Assembly (NCBI RefSeq): GCF_015160855.1
Contig: NZ_CP063373.1
Span: forward strand, 7,502,001 to 7,566,000
Length of the DNA stretch: 64,000 bases
From: Streptomyces ferrugineus
GTDB taxonomy: Bacteria; Actinomycetota; Actinomycetes; Streptomycetales; Streptomycetaceae
Direction: 5' to 3'
Positions within the stretch are counted from its first letter, which is position 1; each line of letters begins with the position of its first letter. A program made the position numbers and the translations under genes. Of this stretch, positions 10,360-19,328 are shown piece by piece. The notes beneath the pieces were generated by a model, which was not told the origin of the DNA, did not search any database, and worked only from the letters and a program-made list of their open reading frames with translations.

Positions 10360-11714
10360 GCGACGACACGATACGCCTGGTCACGATCGGCAGGATCGTC
10401 CGGCGGCGCCGGCGGCTTCTCACCGTCCTCGCCCTGGTGGGCGCGCTCGTCGGCTACGGCGCCTCCGTGCTCTTTCCACCGCGCTACACGACGTCGGCAT
10501 CGGTACTGCTGCCGGGCGCGTGGGAGGAGCGCGAGCTGCTGACCCAGGCGGAGATCGCGACCAGTTCGGTCGTGGTCGACCGGGTGGCCGCCACGCTCGA
10601 CTGGTCCGGGGTCGGCGGCGGCGAGCTGCGGGATCGGGTGAGCGCCGAGGCCGCCGACGGGAACATCATCAAGATCTCGGGCACGGCCGAGACCCCGAAG
10701 CGCGCCCAGCGGCTCTCCGACGAGGTGGCCCAGGAGTTCGTGGCATTCGCCGCACGGGTCGCGGGCGACGACACCGACCCCGAAGCGGCGGCGCGGCCCG
10801 AGGAGCTGCGGCAGTTGGTGGTGCAGACCAGCCGCCGCATCACCGAGCTGGCCGATGCGGCCGATCCGGGGCAGACCGTGGAGAGCGTGCAGACCCGCAC
10901 CGAACTCGCGAAGCTGCGCACCACGCTGCAGGAGGCCATCAACAAGCTGGACCAGGCCGACTCGGCCGCCGCCAAGGCCAACATGGTCGTCATGGGCCCG
11001 GCGGCCCGGCCGACCGGCGAGGCACCGCCGACGCGGGTGCAGCTCATCGTCGCCGGAGCGCTGCTGTTCTTCCTGCTCGCGGTCGTCGGCCATCTCACCT
11101 CCGCACGGATGAGTCGCCGGCCGCGCACCGAGCCGGAGATCGCCGCGGCGCTGGGCTCGGTGCTGCTGGGGACCGTCGACGTACCCGGTGAACGCCCCGC
11201 GCACCGGCCGGAAGGCCGCGGCCCGCGGGCCCGGATCCGCCGGCTGCTGGGCCTCGACGTCCGGTGGGACATACCGACCCCGCGGGCATCCGGCGACGAG
11301 GCCGGCCGGCAGATCCGCTACCGGCGGGTGTGCGCCCGGCTCCGGGAACACCGGCGGCTGCTGGTGGTCGTCCCGGACGGCGACGAGATCGCCCGCCGGG
11401 CCGCCGGGCAGCTCGTCGCCGAGGCCGGGAGCGATCCGCTGCTGCGGGTGGTGGGGGTCTCGGTGTCCCGGCCGCTGGTGCCGGACCGCGACGACGAGTC
11501 CGGTGCCCTGGTCGTGCTCAGCGCGGGCAGCCGGACCGCCGGGGAGCTCGCCGGCATCGCCGAGGCGTGTGCGGACGCGGGGCACGAGGTCGTCGGCGTA
11601 GTCCTCGCCGCCACGGTCCGGGCCCGTCCCGAGCGGCCCGCCGGCCGTCCTCGGCAGACCGCCGCCGTGCCGGCGCTCGCGGTGGGCGACGACCCGACGG
11701 GAGGTTCAAGGTGA
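10356..11714 (+). CDS. Polysaccharide co-polymerase (Wzz-like), first of two
   Basis: A 452-aa protein starting at TTG 10356, backed by AAGGAGG about 10 bases upstream and overlapping the previous stop by 4 bases. It has a membrane helix near residues 20-42, an extracytoplasmic alpha/beta domain, a second helix near 230-247 (LIVAGALLFFLLAVVGHL) and a cytoplasmic tail. The tail resembles a ParA/BY-kinase fold (LLVVVPDGDEIARRAAGQL; ALVVLSAGSRTAGELAGI) but has no Walker A GKS/T. The family sets polymer chain length. The tail looks catalytically dead. Confidence 0.82.
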   Translation: MSDDTIRLVTIGRIVRRRRRLLTVLALVGALVGYGASVLFPPRYTTSASVLLPGAWEERELLTQAEIATSSVVVDRVAATLDWSGVGGGELRDRVSAEAADGNIIKISGTAETPKRAQRLSDEVAQEFVAFAARVAGDDTDPEAAARPEELRQLVVQTSRRITELADAADPGQTVESVQTRTELAKLRTTLQEAINKLDQADSAAAKANMVVMGPAARPTGEAPPTRVQLIVAGALLFFLLAVVGHLTSARMSRRPRTEPEIAAALGSVLLGTVDVPGERPAHRPEGRGPRARIRRLLGLDVRWDIPTPRASGDEAGRQIRYRRVCARLREHRRLLVVVPDGDEIARRAAGQLVAEAGSDPLLRVVGVSVSRPLVPDRDDESGALVVLSAGSRTAGELAGIAEACADAGHEVVGVVLAATVRARPERPAGRPRQTAAVPALAVGDDPTGGSR

Positions 11715-13258
11715 CGCATACGACTTCGGAGTCGTCGGCCGCCGCTCCGCTCCTCGATCTGCACGCGCTGGTGGTGGCGGTGCGCAGACGGCGCCGCCTC
11801 TGGTGCTCGGTGGCGCTGCTGGGGCTCCTCGCCAGCGCGGCCGTCGCGGTCCTCATGCCACCGCCGCCGACCGCGGTGACCAAGGTGCTGGTCGCGCACC
11901 AGGACGACCAGCCGAACGACCCCGGAACGCTGATCCGCACCGACGTCGCGCTGCTGCACACCACGCGGATCGCCGGTCGGGCCCTGCAGTCCCTCAAGTC
12001 CCCGGAGAAGCCGGAGGACTTCATGAAGGACTACGGGGGCACCGGGCTGACCAACAACCTGCTCCAGATCGACGTCTCCGGTGACAGCGAGGCGGAGGCG
12101 GTGGCGCGCGCCAAGGCACTGGCCGACGCGTTCGTCGCGGACCATGTGAAGCGGATACAGGAGGCCGCGGACGCCGAGGCCAAGACCCTGCTCGACCAGC
12201 GTGAGCGGATGCGGGACGAACTCGCCGAGGTCAACGAGGAGATCGGGGAGGGACCGCCGGAGAGCGGGCCGGAGGCGTCGGCGAACATGGAGTCGCTCTT
12301 CGCCCGCCGGGCCGAACTCACCTCGCGGATCTCCGACTTCGGCCAGCGCGCCGCGGAGGCGCGCACCGGTACGCCCCAGCTCATCGCCCGCACACAGATC
12401 GTGGACGCTCCGCGCGCGGTGGAGCACTCCCTGCCCAGGACCGCTGCCACCAACGCCGGTATCGGGCTGGTCCTCGGGCTGGTCCTCGGGCTCGCCGTGG
12501 CCGCGGTCGGCGCGGTCGTGGCGGACCGTCCCGTGCTGCGCCGGGAGATCGCGGCGAACCTCGGCGCCTCGGTCATCGCGGAACTGCCCCGCAGGACGGC
12601 CGTGCTGTGGCGGCGCCGACGGACCCGGGCGGCACGCGAACGGCTCACGGTGATGCTGGCCCGCACCGTGCGCGGCTCCGCGGAACCGGTGTCGCTGCTG
12701 GAACTGGGCTGTGCGCGCAGTGCGAGCGTGATCGCCCTCGACCTCGGCAGAGCACTGGCGGCGGACGGGCCCGTGGTGATCATCGACGGTCTGCCCGGCC
12801 CACAGCTCGCACGCCGCCGGAAGCCGGGAGACCCGGCCGTGGTCGGCGGCGAGCGTGCCGCGGCCCTGCCGCATCAGGAGCGCCGGCTCGGCGTCGGCTC
12901 GGTCGCGCCCGGCGCGGCCTGGACCGACCTGCAGTACCTCGGCACCCAGACCGTGCTCGTCGTGCGTGCCGGGCACGGCAGCGCCGCGTGGCTGCACACC
13001 GTGGCACGGCAGCTCGCGGACCTGAACATCCCGGTGATCGGTGTGGTGCTCATCGACCCCGATCCGCGTGACCGGACCGACGGCACGCTGTGGGACGGGC
13101 TGCACACCGCGCTGCGCGGCCACAACGAGCGGCTGGCCCGGCAGAACGGTGGGGGTACCTCCCACGCCGTTCAGACAGCGGGGCAGGGCCGCCCGCGCAC
13201 GGAGCGGCAGCCGATGTGGGCGGGACGGGGCCCGGACAGCGACCAGGAGGCGCGGTAG
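11711..13258 (+). CDS. Polysaccharide co-polymerase (Wzz-like), second of two
   Basis: A 515-aa protein from GTG 11711 (GTGA overlap with the previous stop). Membrane helices lie near residues 25-45 and 245-270, with a charged coiled-coil-like segment between them (EAKTLLDQRERMRDELAEVN). The C-terminal region keeps the order of a BY-kinase/ParA domain: LLELGCARSASVIALDLGRA where a P-loop is expected, then PVVIIDG, then TVLVVRAG. The Walker A Gly-Lys-Ser/Thr is absent and no tyrosine cluster ends the protein. I infer a structural chain-length regulator without kinase activity. Confidence 0.8.
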   Translation: MTHTTSESSAAAPLLDLHALVVAVRRRRRLWCSVALLGLLASAAVAVLMPPPPTAVTKVLVAHQDDQPNDPGTLIRTDVALLHTTRIAGRALQSLKSPEKPEDFMKDYGGTGLTNNLLQIDVSGDSEAEAVARAKALADAFVADHVKRIQEAADAEAKTLLDQRERMRDELAEVNEEIGEGPPESGPEASANMESLFARRAELTSRISDFGQRAAEARTGTPQLIARTQIVDAPRAVEHSLPRTAATNAGIGLVLGLVLGLAVAAVGAVVADRPVLRREIAANLGASVIAELPRRTAVLWRRRRTRAARERLTVMLARTVRGSAEPVSLLELGCARSASVIALDLGRALAADGPVVIIDGLPGPQLARRRKPGDPAVVGGERAAALPHQERRLGVGSVAPGAAWTDLQYLGTQTVLVVRAGHGSAAWLHTVARQLADLNIPVIGVVLIDPDPRDRTDGTLWDGLHTALRGHNERLARQNGGGTSHAVQTAGQGRPRTERQPMWAGRGPDSDQEAR

Positions 13259-13261
13259 TAC

Positions 13262-15190
13262 ATGTGTGGCATCGCAGGCACGTACCGATGGCCGGACGGG
13301 AAGGTCGTGACCGACCGGCTCACCGAGACCCTCGTCCACCGCGGCCCGGACGGGGCGGGCCGGTACGGCCACCGGGCCGGTGACGGCGAAGTGCAGCTCG
13401 GGCACCGCCGGCTGGCCATCATCGACCTGTCCGAGACCGGCGCCCAGCCGATGGTCTCGGACGGCCTCGCCCTCTCCTACAACGGCGAGCTGTACAACGC
13501 GCCCGAGCTGCGCGCCGAACTGGCGGCCGCCGGGGTGCGCTTCCGCGGCACTTCCGACACCGAGGTGCTCCTGGAGGCCTGGCGGCGCTGGGGCACGGAC
13601 TGCCTGCCCCGGCTGCGCGGCATGTTCGCGTTGGCGGTCTTCGACGAGCGGACCGGTGAGCTGGTGCTCGCCCGCGACCAGCTCGGCATCAAACCGCTGT
13701 TCCTGCTCCGGCGCGGCGAGGGCCTGGTGTTCGCCTCCGAGCTCAAGGCGCTCGCCGCCGTGACCGGCGGATCGCTGGAGGTGGACCACGCGGCGCTGGT
13801 GGCCTCGCTGCTGTACTACTGGGTGCCGGACTCGCGCTGTGCGTTCCGCGAGGCGGAGAAGCTGCCGCCGGGCAGCTGGCTCAGGTGCCGGCCCGACGGC
13901 CGGGTGGAGCGCGGCCGGTTCTGGCACCTGAAGGACGTCGCCGCCGAGGGCCGGGAGCGGGCCCGCGGCGGCGAGCGGCCGGACCTGGCCGCCATCGTCG
14001 AGGAGTCGACCCGGCGCCACCTGCTCTCCGACGTACCCGTGGCGACCTTCCTCTCCGGCGGCCTCGACTCCAGCTACCTGACCGCGCTGGCGGCCCGCCA
14101 CCGGCCCGGGATCTCCGCCTACACGATCGGATTCCGCGCCGAGGACGCCAAGTTCGAGGCGATGCCGGACGACCTGCGCTACGCCCGGCAGGTGGCCGAG
14201 CGGTTCGGCGTCGACCTGCACGAGATCGAGATCGCCCCGAACGTGCTCGACCTGCTGCCGCGGATGACGTACCACCTGGACGAGCCGATCGGCGACCCCG
14301 CCGCGATCAACACCTTCCTGATCTGCTCGGCCGCCCGGGAGGCCGGGGTCAAGGTGATGCTCTCCGGGATGGGCGCCGACGAGCTGTTCGCCGGGTACCG
14401 CAAGCACCTGGCCAACCTGCTCGCGCTGCGCTACCAGCGCGTCCCGCGCCCCCTGCGGCGCGGTGTGTCCGCGGCCGTGGACCGGCTGCCGGTCGCCACG
14501 TCCCGCCGGGGGTACCGGTCGGTGCGCTTCGCGAAGCGGTTCCTCTCCTTCGCCGATCTGCCGGAGGAGACCGCGTTCCGGCGCAGCTACACCATGTACG
14601 ACCAGGACGAGCTGCTCGCCCTGATCGATCCGGACCTGGCCGGGACGGTCGAGGACGTGCTGACCGAACACGCGGACGTCTACCGGGACAACGACCTCGA
14701 CGACTTCGTCAACCGCATGTGCCTGGGCGACGCCCGGATGTTCCTGCCGGGCCTGAACCTCACGTACACGGACCGCTCCAGCATGGCCGCGTCGACCGAG
14801 GTGCGGGTGCCGTACGTGGACGTCGAGGTGGTCAAGGCGGCGTTCGCCGTACCCGGCGACCGCAAGATCGTCGGACGGCAGGGCAAGGCCGTCCTCAAGG
14901 AGGCGGCCACCTCGATCCTGCCCCGGGAGATCGTCTACCGCCCCAAGGGCCTGTTCAGCGCCCCGCTGCGGGCCTGGATGAGCCGGGATCTGGCACCGCT
15001 GGTGCGCGAGGTGATCAACGACGGCGAGCTCGTCCGCTCCGGGTTCCTGCGCCGCGACGCGCTTCAGCGGCTCGTCGCCGAGGACGCCTCCGGACAGCGG
15101 GACTTCTCCAAGCATCTGTGGCACGTGCTGACCCTCGAGTACTGGTATCGCGACGCGACCTCTGGCTCCGGCCAGAGGCAGGCGGCCTGA
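13262..15190 (+). CDS. asnB: Asparagine synthetase family, glutamine-hydrolysing
   Basis: A 642-aa two-domain amidotransferase. It begins MCGIAGTY, giving the N-terminal Cys2 nucleophile of class II glutaminases, with SYNGELYN and RGTSDTEVLL in that domain. The synthetase domain has the PPi-loop SGGLDSS near residue 265 and SGMGADELFAGY. AsnB homologues within polysaccharide clusters are thought to amidate a uronic acid carboxylate or another acid rather than free aspartate. The preceding GDP-mannose dehydrogenase would supply a uronic acid, so amidation of the polymer is a reasonable inference. Confidence 0.9.
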   Translation: MCGIAGTYRWPDGKVVTDRLTETLVHRGPDGAGRYGHRAGDGEVQLGHRRLAIIDLSETGAQPMVSDGLALSYNGELYNAPELRAELAAAGVRFRGTSDTEVLLEAWRRWGTDCLPRLRGMFALAVFDERTGELVLARDQLGIKPLFLLRRGEGLVFASELKALAAVTGGSLEVDHAALVASLLYYWVPDSRCAFREAEKLPPGSWLRCRPDGRVERGRFWHLKDVAAEGRERARGGERPDLAAIVEESTRRHLLSDVPVATFLSGGLDSSYLTALAARHRPGISAYTIGFRAEDAKFEAMPDDLRYARQVAERFGVDLHEIEIAPNVLDLLPRMTYHLDEPIGDPAAINTFLICSAAREAGVKVMLSGMGADELFAGYRKHLANLLALRYQRVPRPLRRGVSAAVDRLPVATSRRGYRSVRFAKRFLSFADLPEETAFRRSYTMYDQDELLALIDPDLAGTVEDVLTEHADVYRDNDLDDFVNRMCLGDARMFLPGLNLTYTDRSSMAASTEVRVPYVDVEVVKAAFAVPGDRKIVGRQGKAVLKEAATSILPREIVYRPKGLFSAPLRAWMSRDLAPLVREVINDGELVRSGFLRRDALQRLVAEDASGQRDFSKHLWHVLTLEYWYRDATSGSGQRQAA

Positions 15191-15214
15191 CGGCGTAGAA
15201 ACAAGGAGACCTTG

Positions 15215-17386
15215 GTGAAACAGGTTGTGCAGAACTACAAGAGCGGCGAGCTGGCGCTGCTCGACGTGCCGGTGCCGGGGTGCAAGCCGGGCGGTGTGCT
15301 GGTCCGCACCGCCTACTCGCTGATCTCCACCGGGACCGAGCTGATGAAGGTCTCCGAGGCCGGCATGTCGATGGTGGGCAAGGCCCGCTCCCGGCCGGAC
15401 CAGGTGGCCAAGGTCATGCAGAGCGTCGCCACCAACGGGGTGCCCGCCACCTACCGCAAGGTGATGGGCAAGCTGGACTCCTACACGCCGCTGGGCTACT
15501 CGCTGTGCGGGGTGGTCGAGCAGGTCGGCGCCGGCATCGACGACGTGAAGGTCGGCGACCTCGTGGCCTGCGCCGGCAACGAGCACGCGCTGCACGCCGA
15601 GCTGAACTGGGTGCCGAAGAACCTCTACACGCCGGTGCCGGACGGACTCGCGCCGCGGCACGCCGCCTTCGGCACCGTCGGGTCGATCGCGCTGCAGGGC
15701 GTCCGCCAGGGCGAGTCACAGCTGGGCGAAGTGGCACTGGTCATCGGCCTCGGGCTGATCGGGCAGCTGGTGGTGCAACTGCTGGCCGCTTCGGGCGTCC
15801 AGGTCATCGGGGCCGACCCCGACCCGGTGCGCTGCGAGCTCGCCGAGCGCCTGGGCGCGGCGGCCTGCGGCGATCCCTCCTCCGCCGCCGTGGAGAACGC
15901 CGTCGCCGAACTCACCGGCGGCCACGGCGTGGACCAGGTGTACCTGGCCGCCGGCGGCGGCAGCAACCAGCCCGTGGAGCTGGCCGCCCGGCTGAGCCGG
16001 GACCGCGGCCGGGTCGTCGACATCGGCAAGTGCCGACTGGACCTGCCGTGGAACGCGTACTACGAGAAGGAACTCGACGTCCGGTTCTCCCGCAGTTACG
16101 GCCCCGGGCGCTACGACCCGGAGTACGAGCTCCAGGGGCGGGACTACCCGATCGGCTACGTGCGCTGGACCGAGCGCCGCAATCTGGCGTGCTTCCTCGA
16201 CCTCGTCGCCCGGGGCCGCGTCGACGTGGAGCCCCTGGTCTCCCACATAGCCGACTTCGACGACGCCGTCGAGACGTACCAGAGCCTGAAGGACGGCGAT
16301 CTCAAGGCCGTGGCCGTGCTGTTCCGCTACCCCCGGCAGACGGGGGAGGCGCAGGCCCCGGCAGTGGCCGTGCTGGCGGTGAGCGTGCGGCCGGGTCCGG
16401 TCCGGGCCGCCGGGACTCCGGTGCGGCTCGCGTTCGTCGGCGCGGGGAACTACGCGACGTCGATGCTGCTGCCGCACCTGGCGCAGCGCGACGGCGTCGA
16501 GTTGGCGACAGCCGTCACCACGACGGCGCTGTCCGCGGCCAACGCGCAGCGGAAGTTCGGCTTCGCCGAGGCGACCACCGATCTGGACGCCGTGCTCGGC
16601 GACAAGTCCATCGACGCGGTCTTCGTGGTCACCCGCCACAGCTCGCACGCCGAACTGACCCGCAGGGCGCTGCTGGCCGGCAAGGCGGTGTTCGTGGAGA
16701 AGCCGTTGGCGCTCACCGAGGACGAGCTGGCCGGTGTGCTCGCGGCGGTGGAGGAGTCCGGCAACGACCGGCTCCAGGTGGGCTTCAACCGCCGGTTCGC
16801 GCCGCTGCTGCGGGAGGCCAGGCAGCGGTTCGGCGCCCGGACCGGTCCGGCGAGCCTGCGCTACCTGGTCAACGCGGGCCGGCTGCAGCACGGCAGCTGG
16901 TACCTCCAACAGGGCACCGAGGGCTCGCGGTTCGCCGGCGAGGGCGGGCACTTCATCGACACGGCGAGCTGGCTGCTGGGGGCCGACCCGGTCTCGGTGT
17001 ACGCGGTCGGCACCTCCGGACACGAGGACCTCCAGGTCGTACTGCGCTACCCGGACGGGTCCACCGCCACCATCAGCTACGTCACCACGGGCGCGCCCGG
17101 CTTCCCCAAGGAGACGCTGGACATGGTCGCGGACGGCAAGGTGCTGCGGCTCGACGACTTCGTCCGAGCGTCGGTGTACGACCGTAAGCGGTGGGTCAGT
17201 TCGCGGTTGCCCAAGGCCCGGGACAAGGGCCAGAACGCCGAGCTGGCCGCGTTCGTCAAGGCCGTGCGGACCGGCGGGCCGATGCCGGTGCCGCTGCGGT
17301 CGCTGGTCGCCACCACGGCGGCCACCCTGGCCGTGCAGACCGGCCTGGCGGGCGGGGCGCCGGTGACGTTGGCGGGCGCACGATGA
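15215..17386 (+). CDS. Fused Zn-type alcohol dehydrogenase / Gfo-Idh-MocA oxidoreductase
   Basis: About 723 aa with two modules. Residues 1-370 form a medium-chain dehydrogenase (VEQVGAGIDDVKVGDLVACA; Rossmann VALVIGLGLIGQLVVQLLA). Residues about 392-720 form a Gfo/Idh/MocA NAD-dependent oxidoreductase (RLAFVGAGNYATSMLLPHL; VFVEKPLAL; GGHFIDTASWLLG). The order matches 'bi-domain oxidoreductases' often seen beside heparinase-like genes in polysaccharide clusters; their reaction is not settled. GTG 15215 is chosen over TTG 15212 because AAGGAG at 15203-15208 is better spaced for it. The stop overlaps the next gene by ATGA. Confidence 0.88.
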   Translation: MKQVVQNYKSGELALLDVPVPGCKPGGVLVRTAYSLISTGTELMKVSEAGMSMVGKARSRPDQVAKVMQSVATNGVPATYRKVMGKLDSYTPLGYSLCGVVEQVGAGIDDVKVGDLVACAGNEHALHAELNWVPKNLYTPVPDGLAPRHAAFGTVGSIALQGVRQGESQLGEVALVIGLGLIGQLVVQLLAASGVQVIGADPDPVRCELAERLGAAACGDPSSAAVENAVAELTGGHGVDQVYLAAGGGSNQPVELAARLSRDRGRVVDIGKCRLDLPWNAYYEKELDVRFSRSYGPGRYDPEYELQGRDYPIGYVRWTERRNLACFLDLVARGRVDVEPLVSHIADFDDAVETYQSLKDGDLKAVAVLFRYPRQTGEAQAPAVAVLAVSVRPGPVRAAGTPVRLAFVGAGNYATSMLLPHLAQRDGVELATAVTTTALSAANAQRKFGFAEATTDLDAVLGDKSIDAVFVVTRHSSHAELTRRALLAGKAVFVEKPLALTEDELAGVLAAVEESGNDRLQVGFNRRFAPLLREARQRFGARTGPASLRYLVNAGRLQHGSWYLQQGTEGSRFAGEGGHFIDTASWLLGADPVSVYAVGTSGHEDLQVVLRYPDGSTATISYVTTGAPGFPKETLDMVADGKVLRLDDFVRASVYDRKRWVSSRLPKARDKGQNAELAAFVKAVRTGGPMPVPLRSLVATTAATLAVQTGLAGGAPVTLAGAR

Positions 17387-19320
17387 CCATGAGCGCGGGC
17401 TGGTACCTGCGGCGGCTGTCCCGGATGGGGCCGCGGGAGGTCGGCGGCCGGGTGGGCGACGCGGTGCGCAGACGGCGGTGGCGGTCGGCGCGGCCGGACT
17501 GCCCGAGCGTGACCGGCGCCCGGTTCACCGCGGTACTGCCCGCGGGGACGATCGCCGCGGTGCCGCCGGACGCCGCGAAACGTCTCGTCGCCGAGGCGGA
17601 CCGGCTGGTGGACGGGCACGCCGAGTACTTCGGGGTGGTCCGCGACGACCTGGCCGACCCGGACTGGTGGTACGACCCGAAGACCGGGCGCCGGGCTCCG
17701 GGCGGCTACGCCTTCGACGTGCCGTACCGGAACGAGGACGTGGTCGGGGACATCAAGCAGATCTGGGAGCCGTCCCGGCATCAGTACCTCACCGTGCTCG
17801 CCGCCGCCTACGCGGTCACCGGGAACGAGCGGTACGCCGAGCGCGTGGCCGAGCACCTGCGGTCGTGGTGGGCGGCCAACCCACCGCTGCGCGGGGTGCA
17901 CTGGATCAGCGGCATCGAGCTGGGCATCCGGCTGCTGTCCTGGGTGTGGATCCGCCGGCTGCTCGACGGCTGGCCGGGCGCGGCCGGGCTGTTCGAGGAC
18001 AACCCGGTGGCGCACAACCAGATCTGGCACCACCAGCGCTGGCTGGCCGCCTTCCCCAGCCGGGGGTCGTCCGCGAACAACCACGTCATCGCCGAGGCCG
18101 CCGGGCAGTTGGCGGCGGCCTGCGCGTTCGGATGGTTCCCGTCCTCGGCGCGTTGGCGGGCCGACGCCCTGCGGTCGCTGGAGCGGCATCTGCGCGGCAA
18201 CACCTTCCGCTCCGGCCTCAACCGCGAGCTGGCCACCGAGTATCACGGACTGGTGCTGGAGCTCGGCCTGGCGGCGGTGGCCGAGGCGGATGCCGCCGGT
18301 GTGCCGGTCCCCGCGTCGGTCCGGCTGGTGCTGCTGCGGATGACCGACGCGCTCGCGGCCGTCGTGGACAGCCGGTTGCGGCCGCCGCGCCAGGGGGACG
18401 CGGACGACGGGCACGGTCTGGTCGTGGACGGCGCGGGCGCCGACCGCTGGGGCTCGCTGCTGGCCACCGGGGACGCCGTGTTCGGCCGGCTCGCCTGGTG
18501 GCCGGAGGTGACCGGCACCGATGCGCGCACCCCGCTGCTGGCCGCGCTGATCAAGCCCGTTGAACTGTCCGTGACCCGCCCGGAGAGCCGGCCGGCCCAC
18601 TTCGCCGACGCGGGGCTGACGATCCTGCGCGGTCCGGGGGAGATCTGGTGCCGCTGCGACGGCGGCCCGCACGGCTTCCTGTCCATCGCCGCGCACGCCC
18701 ACGCGGACGCGCTGTCCGTGGAGGTCCGGCACGACGGGGTCGATGTGCTCGCCGACCCGGGGACGTACTGCTACCACGGGCAGCCCGAGTGGCGGCGGTA
18801 CTTCCGGTCGACCCTGGGCCACAACACCCTGCAGCTGGACGGCGACGACCAGTCCGTCTCCGGTGGCCCGTTCCTGTGGACCCGGCATGCCAGAAGCCGC
18901 GTCCTGGTCGCGGACACCTCCCGCTGGTGCGCCGAGCACGACGGCTACCGGCCCTGGGTACATCGTCGCCGGGTGGAGCTGACGGCCGCGAGCCGGGAGC
19001 TGCGGGTGGTCGACGAGGTCCGCGGCCGACACAGCCCGCGCCGGGCCGTGCGGCTGGCGTTCCACCTCGGCCCGGCGATCACCGCCGATCTGACGGGCCA
19101 TCGCGCACGGCTCACCTGGACCCGGGACGGTGAGGACCGCTCCGCGGTGCTCGACCTGCCCGGTGAGCTGTCCTGGCGGGCGCATCGCGGCGAGACCGAA
19201 CCGCCGCTGGGCTGGTACTCCGCCGGGTTCGGGCGCAAGGAACCCGCCACGACGCTGGTCGGCACCGGCTTCACCGACGGCGCGGAGGGCTTCGTCACCG
19301 TCCTCAGGTTCCGCGGCTAG
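17383..19320 (+). CDS. Heparinase II/III family protein
   Basis: A 645-aa protein from ATG 17383. The N-terminal half is an alpha-helical (alpha/alpha) toroid with repeated Trp/His motifs such as HWISGIELGIRLLSW and NQIWHHQRWLAAFPSRGSSA; the C-terminal half is a beta-sandwich with HAHADALSVEV, PGTYCYHGQPEWRRYFRST and LGHNTLQLDGDDQS, the heparinase II/III signature. Members cleave or epimerise uronate-containing polysaccharides. No signal peptide is evident, which is odd for a lyase acting on exported polymer. Coupled to the fused oxidoreductase, it may modify an intermediate in the cytoplasm. Confidence 0.87.
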   Translation: MTMSAGWYLRRLSRMGPREVGGRVGDAVRRRRWRSARPDCPSVTGARFTAVLPAGTIAAVPPDAAKRLVAEADRLVDGHAEYFGVVRDDLADPDWWYDPKTGRRAPGGYAFDVPYRNEDVVGDIKQIWEPSRHQYLTVLAAAYAVTGNERYAERVAEHLRSWWAANPPLRGVHWISGIELGIRLLSWVWIRRLLDGWPGAAGLFEDNPVAHNQIWHHQRWLAAFPSRGSSANNHVIAEAAGQLAAACAFGWFPSSARWRADALRSLERHLRGNTFRSGLNRELATEYHGLVLELGLAAVAEADAAGVPVPASVRLVLLRMTDALAAVVDSRLRPPRQGDADDGHGLVVDGAGADRWGSLLATGDAVFGRLAWWPEVTGTDARTPLLAALIKPVELSVTRPESRPAHFADAGLTILRGPGEIWCRCDGGPHGFLSIAAHAHADALSVEVRHDGVDVLADPGTYCYHGQPEWRRYFRSTLGHNTLQLDGDDQSVSGGPFLWTRHARSRVLVADTSRWCAEHDGYRPWVHRRRVELTAASRELRVVDEVRGRHSPRRAVRLAFHLGPAITADLTGHRARLTWTRDGEDRSAVLDLPGELSWRAHRGETEPPLGWYSAGFGRKEPATTLVGTGFTDGAEGFVTVLRFRG

Positions 19321-19328
19321 GGGGGCGT

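Noticed and set aside
11318..15661. Very long open frame on the minus strand (over 1400 codons)
   Set aside because: It is the mirror of three well-supported plus-strand genes; the translation is low-complexity, rich in H, R, G and V, without any domain. Long antisense frames are usual in high-GC DNA.
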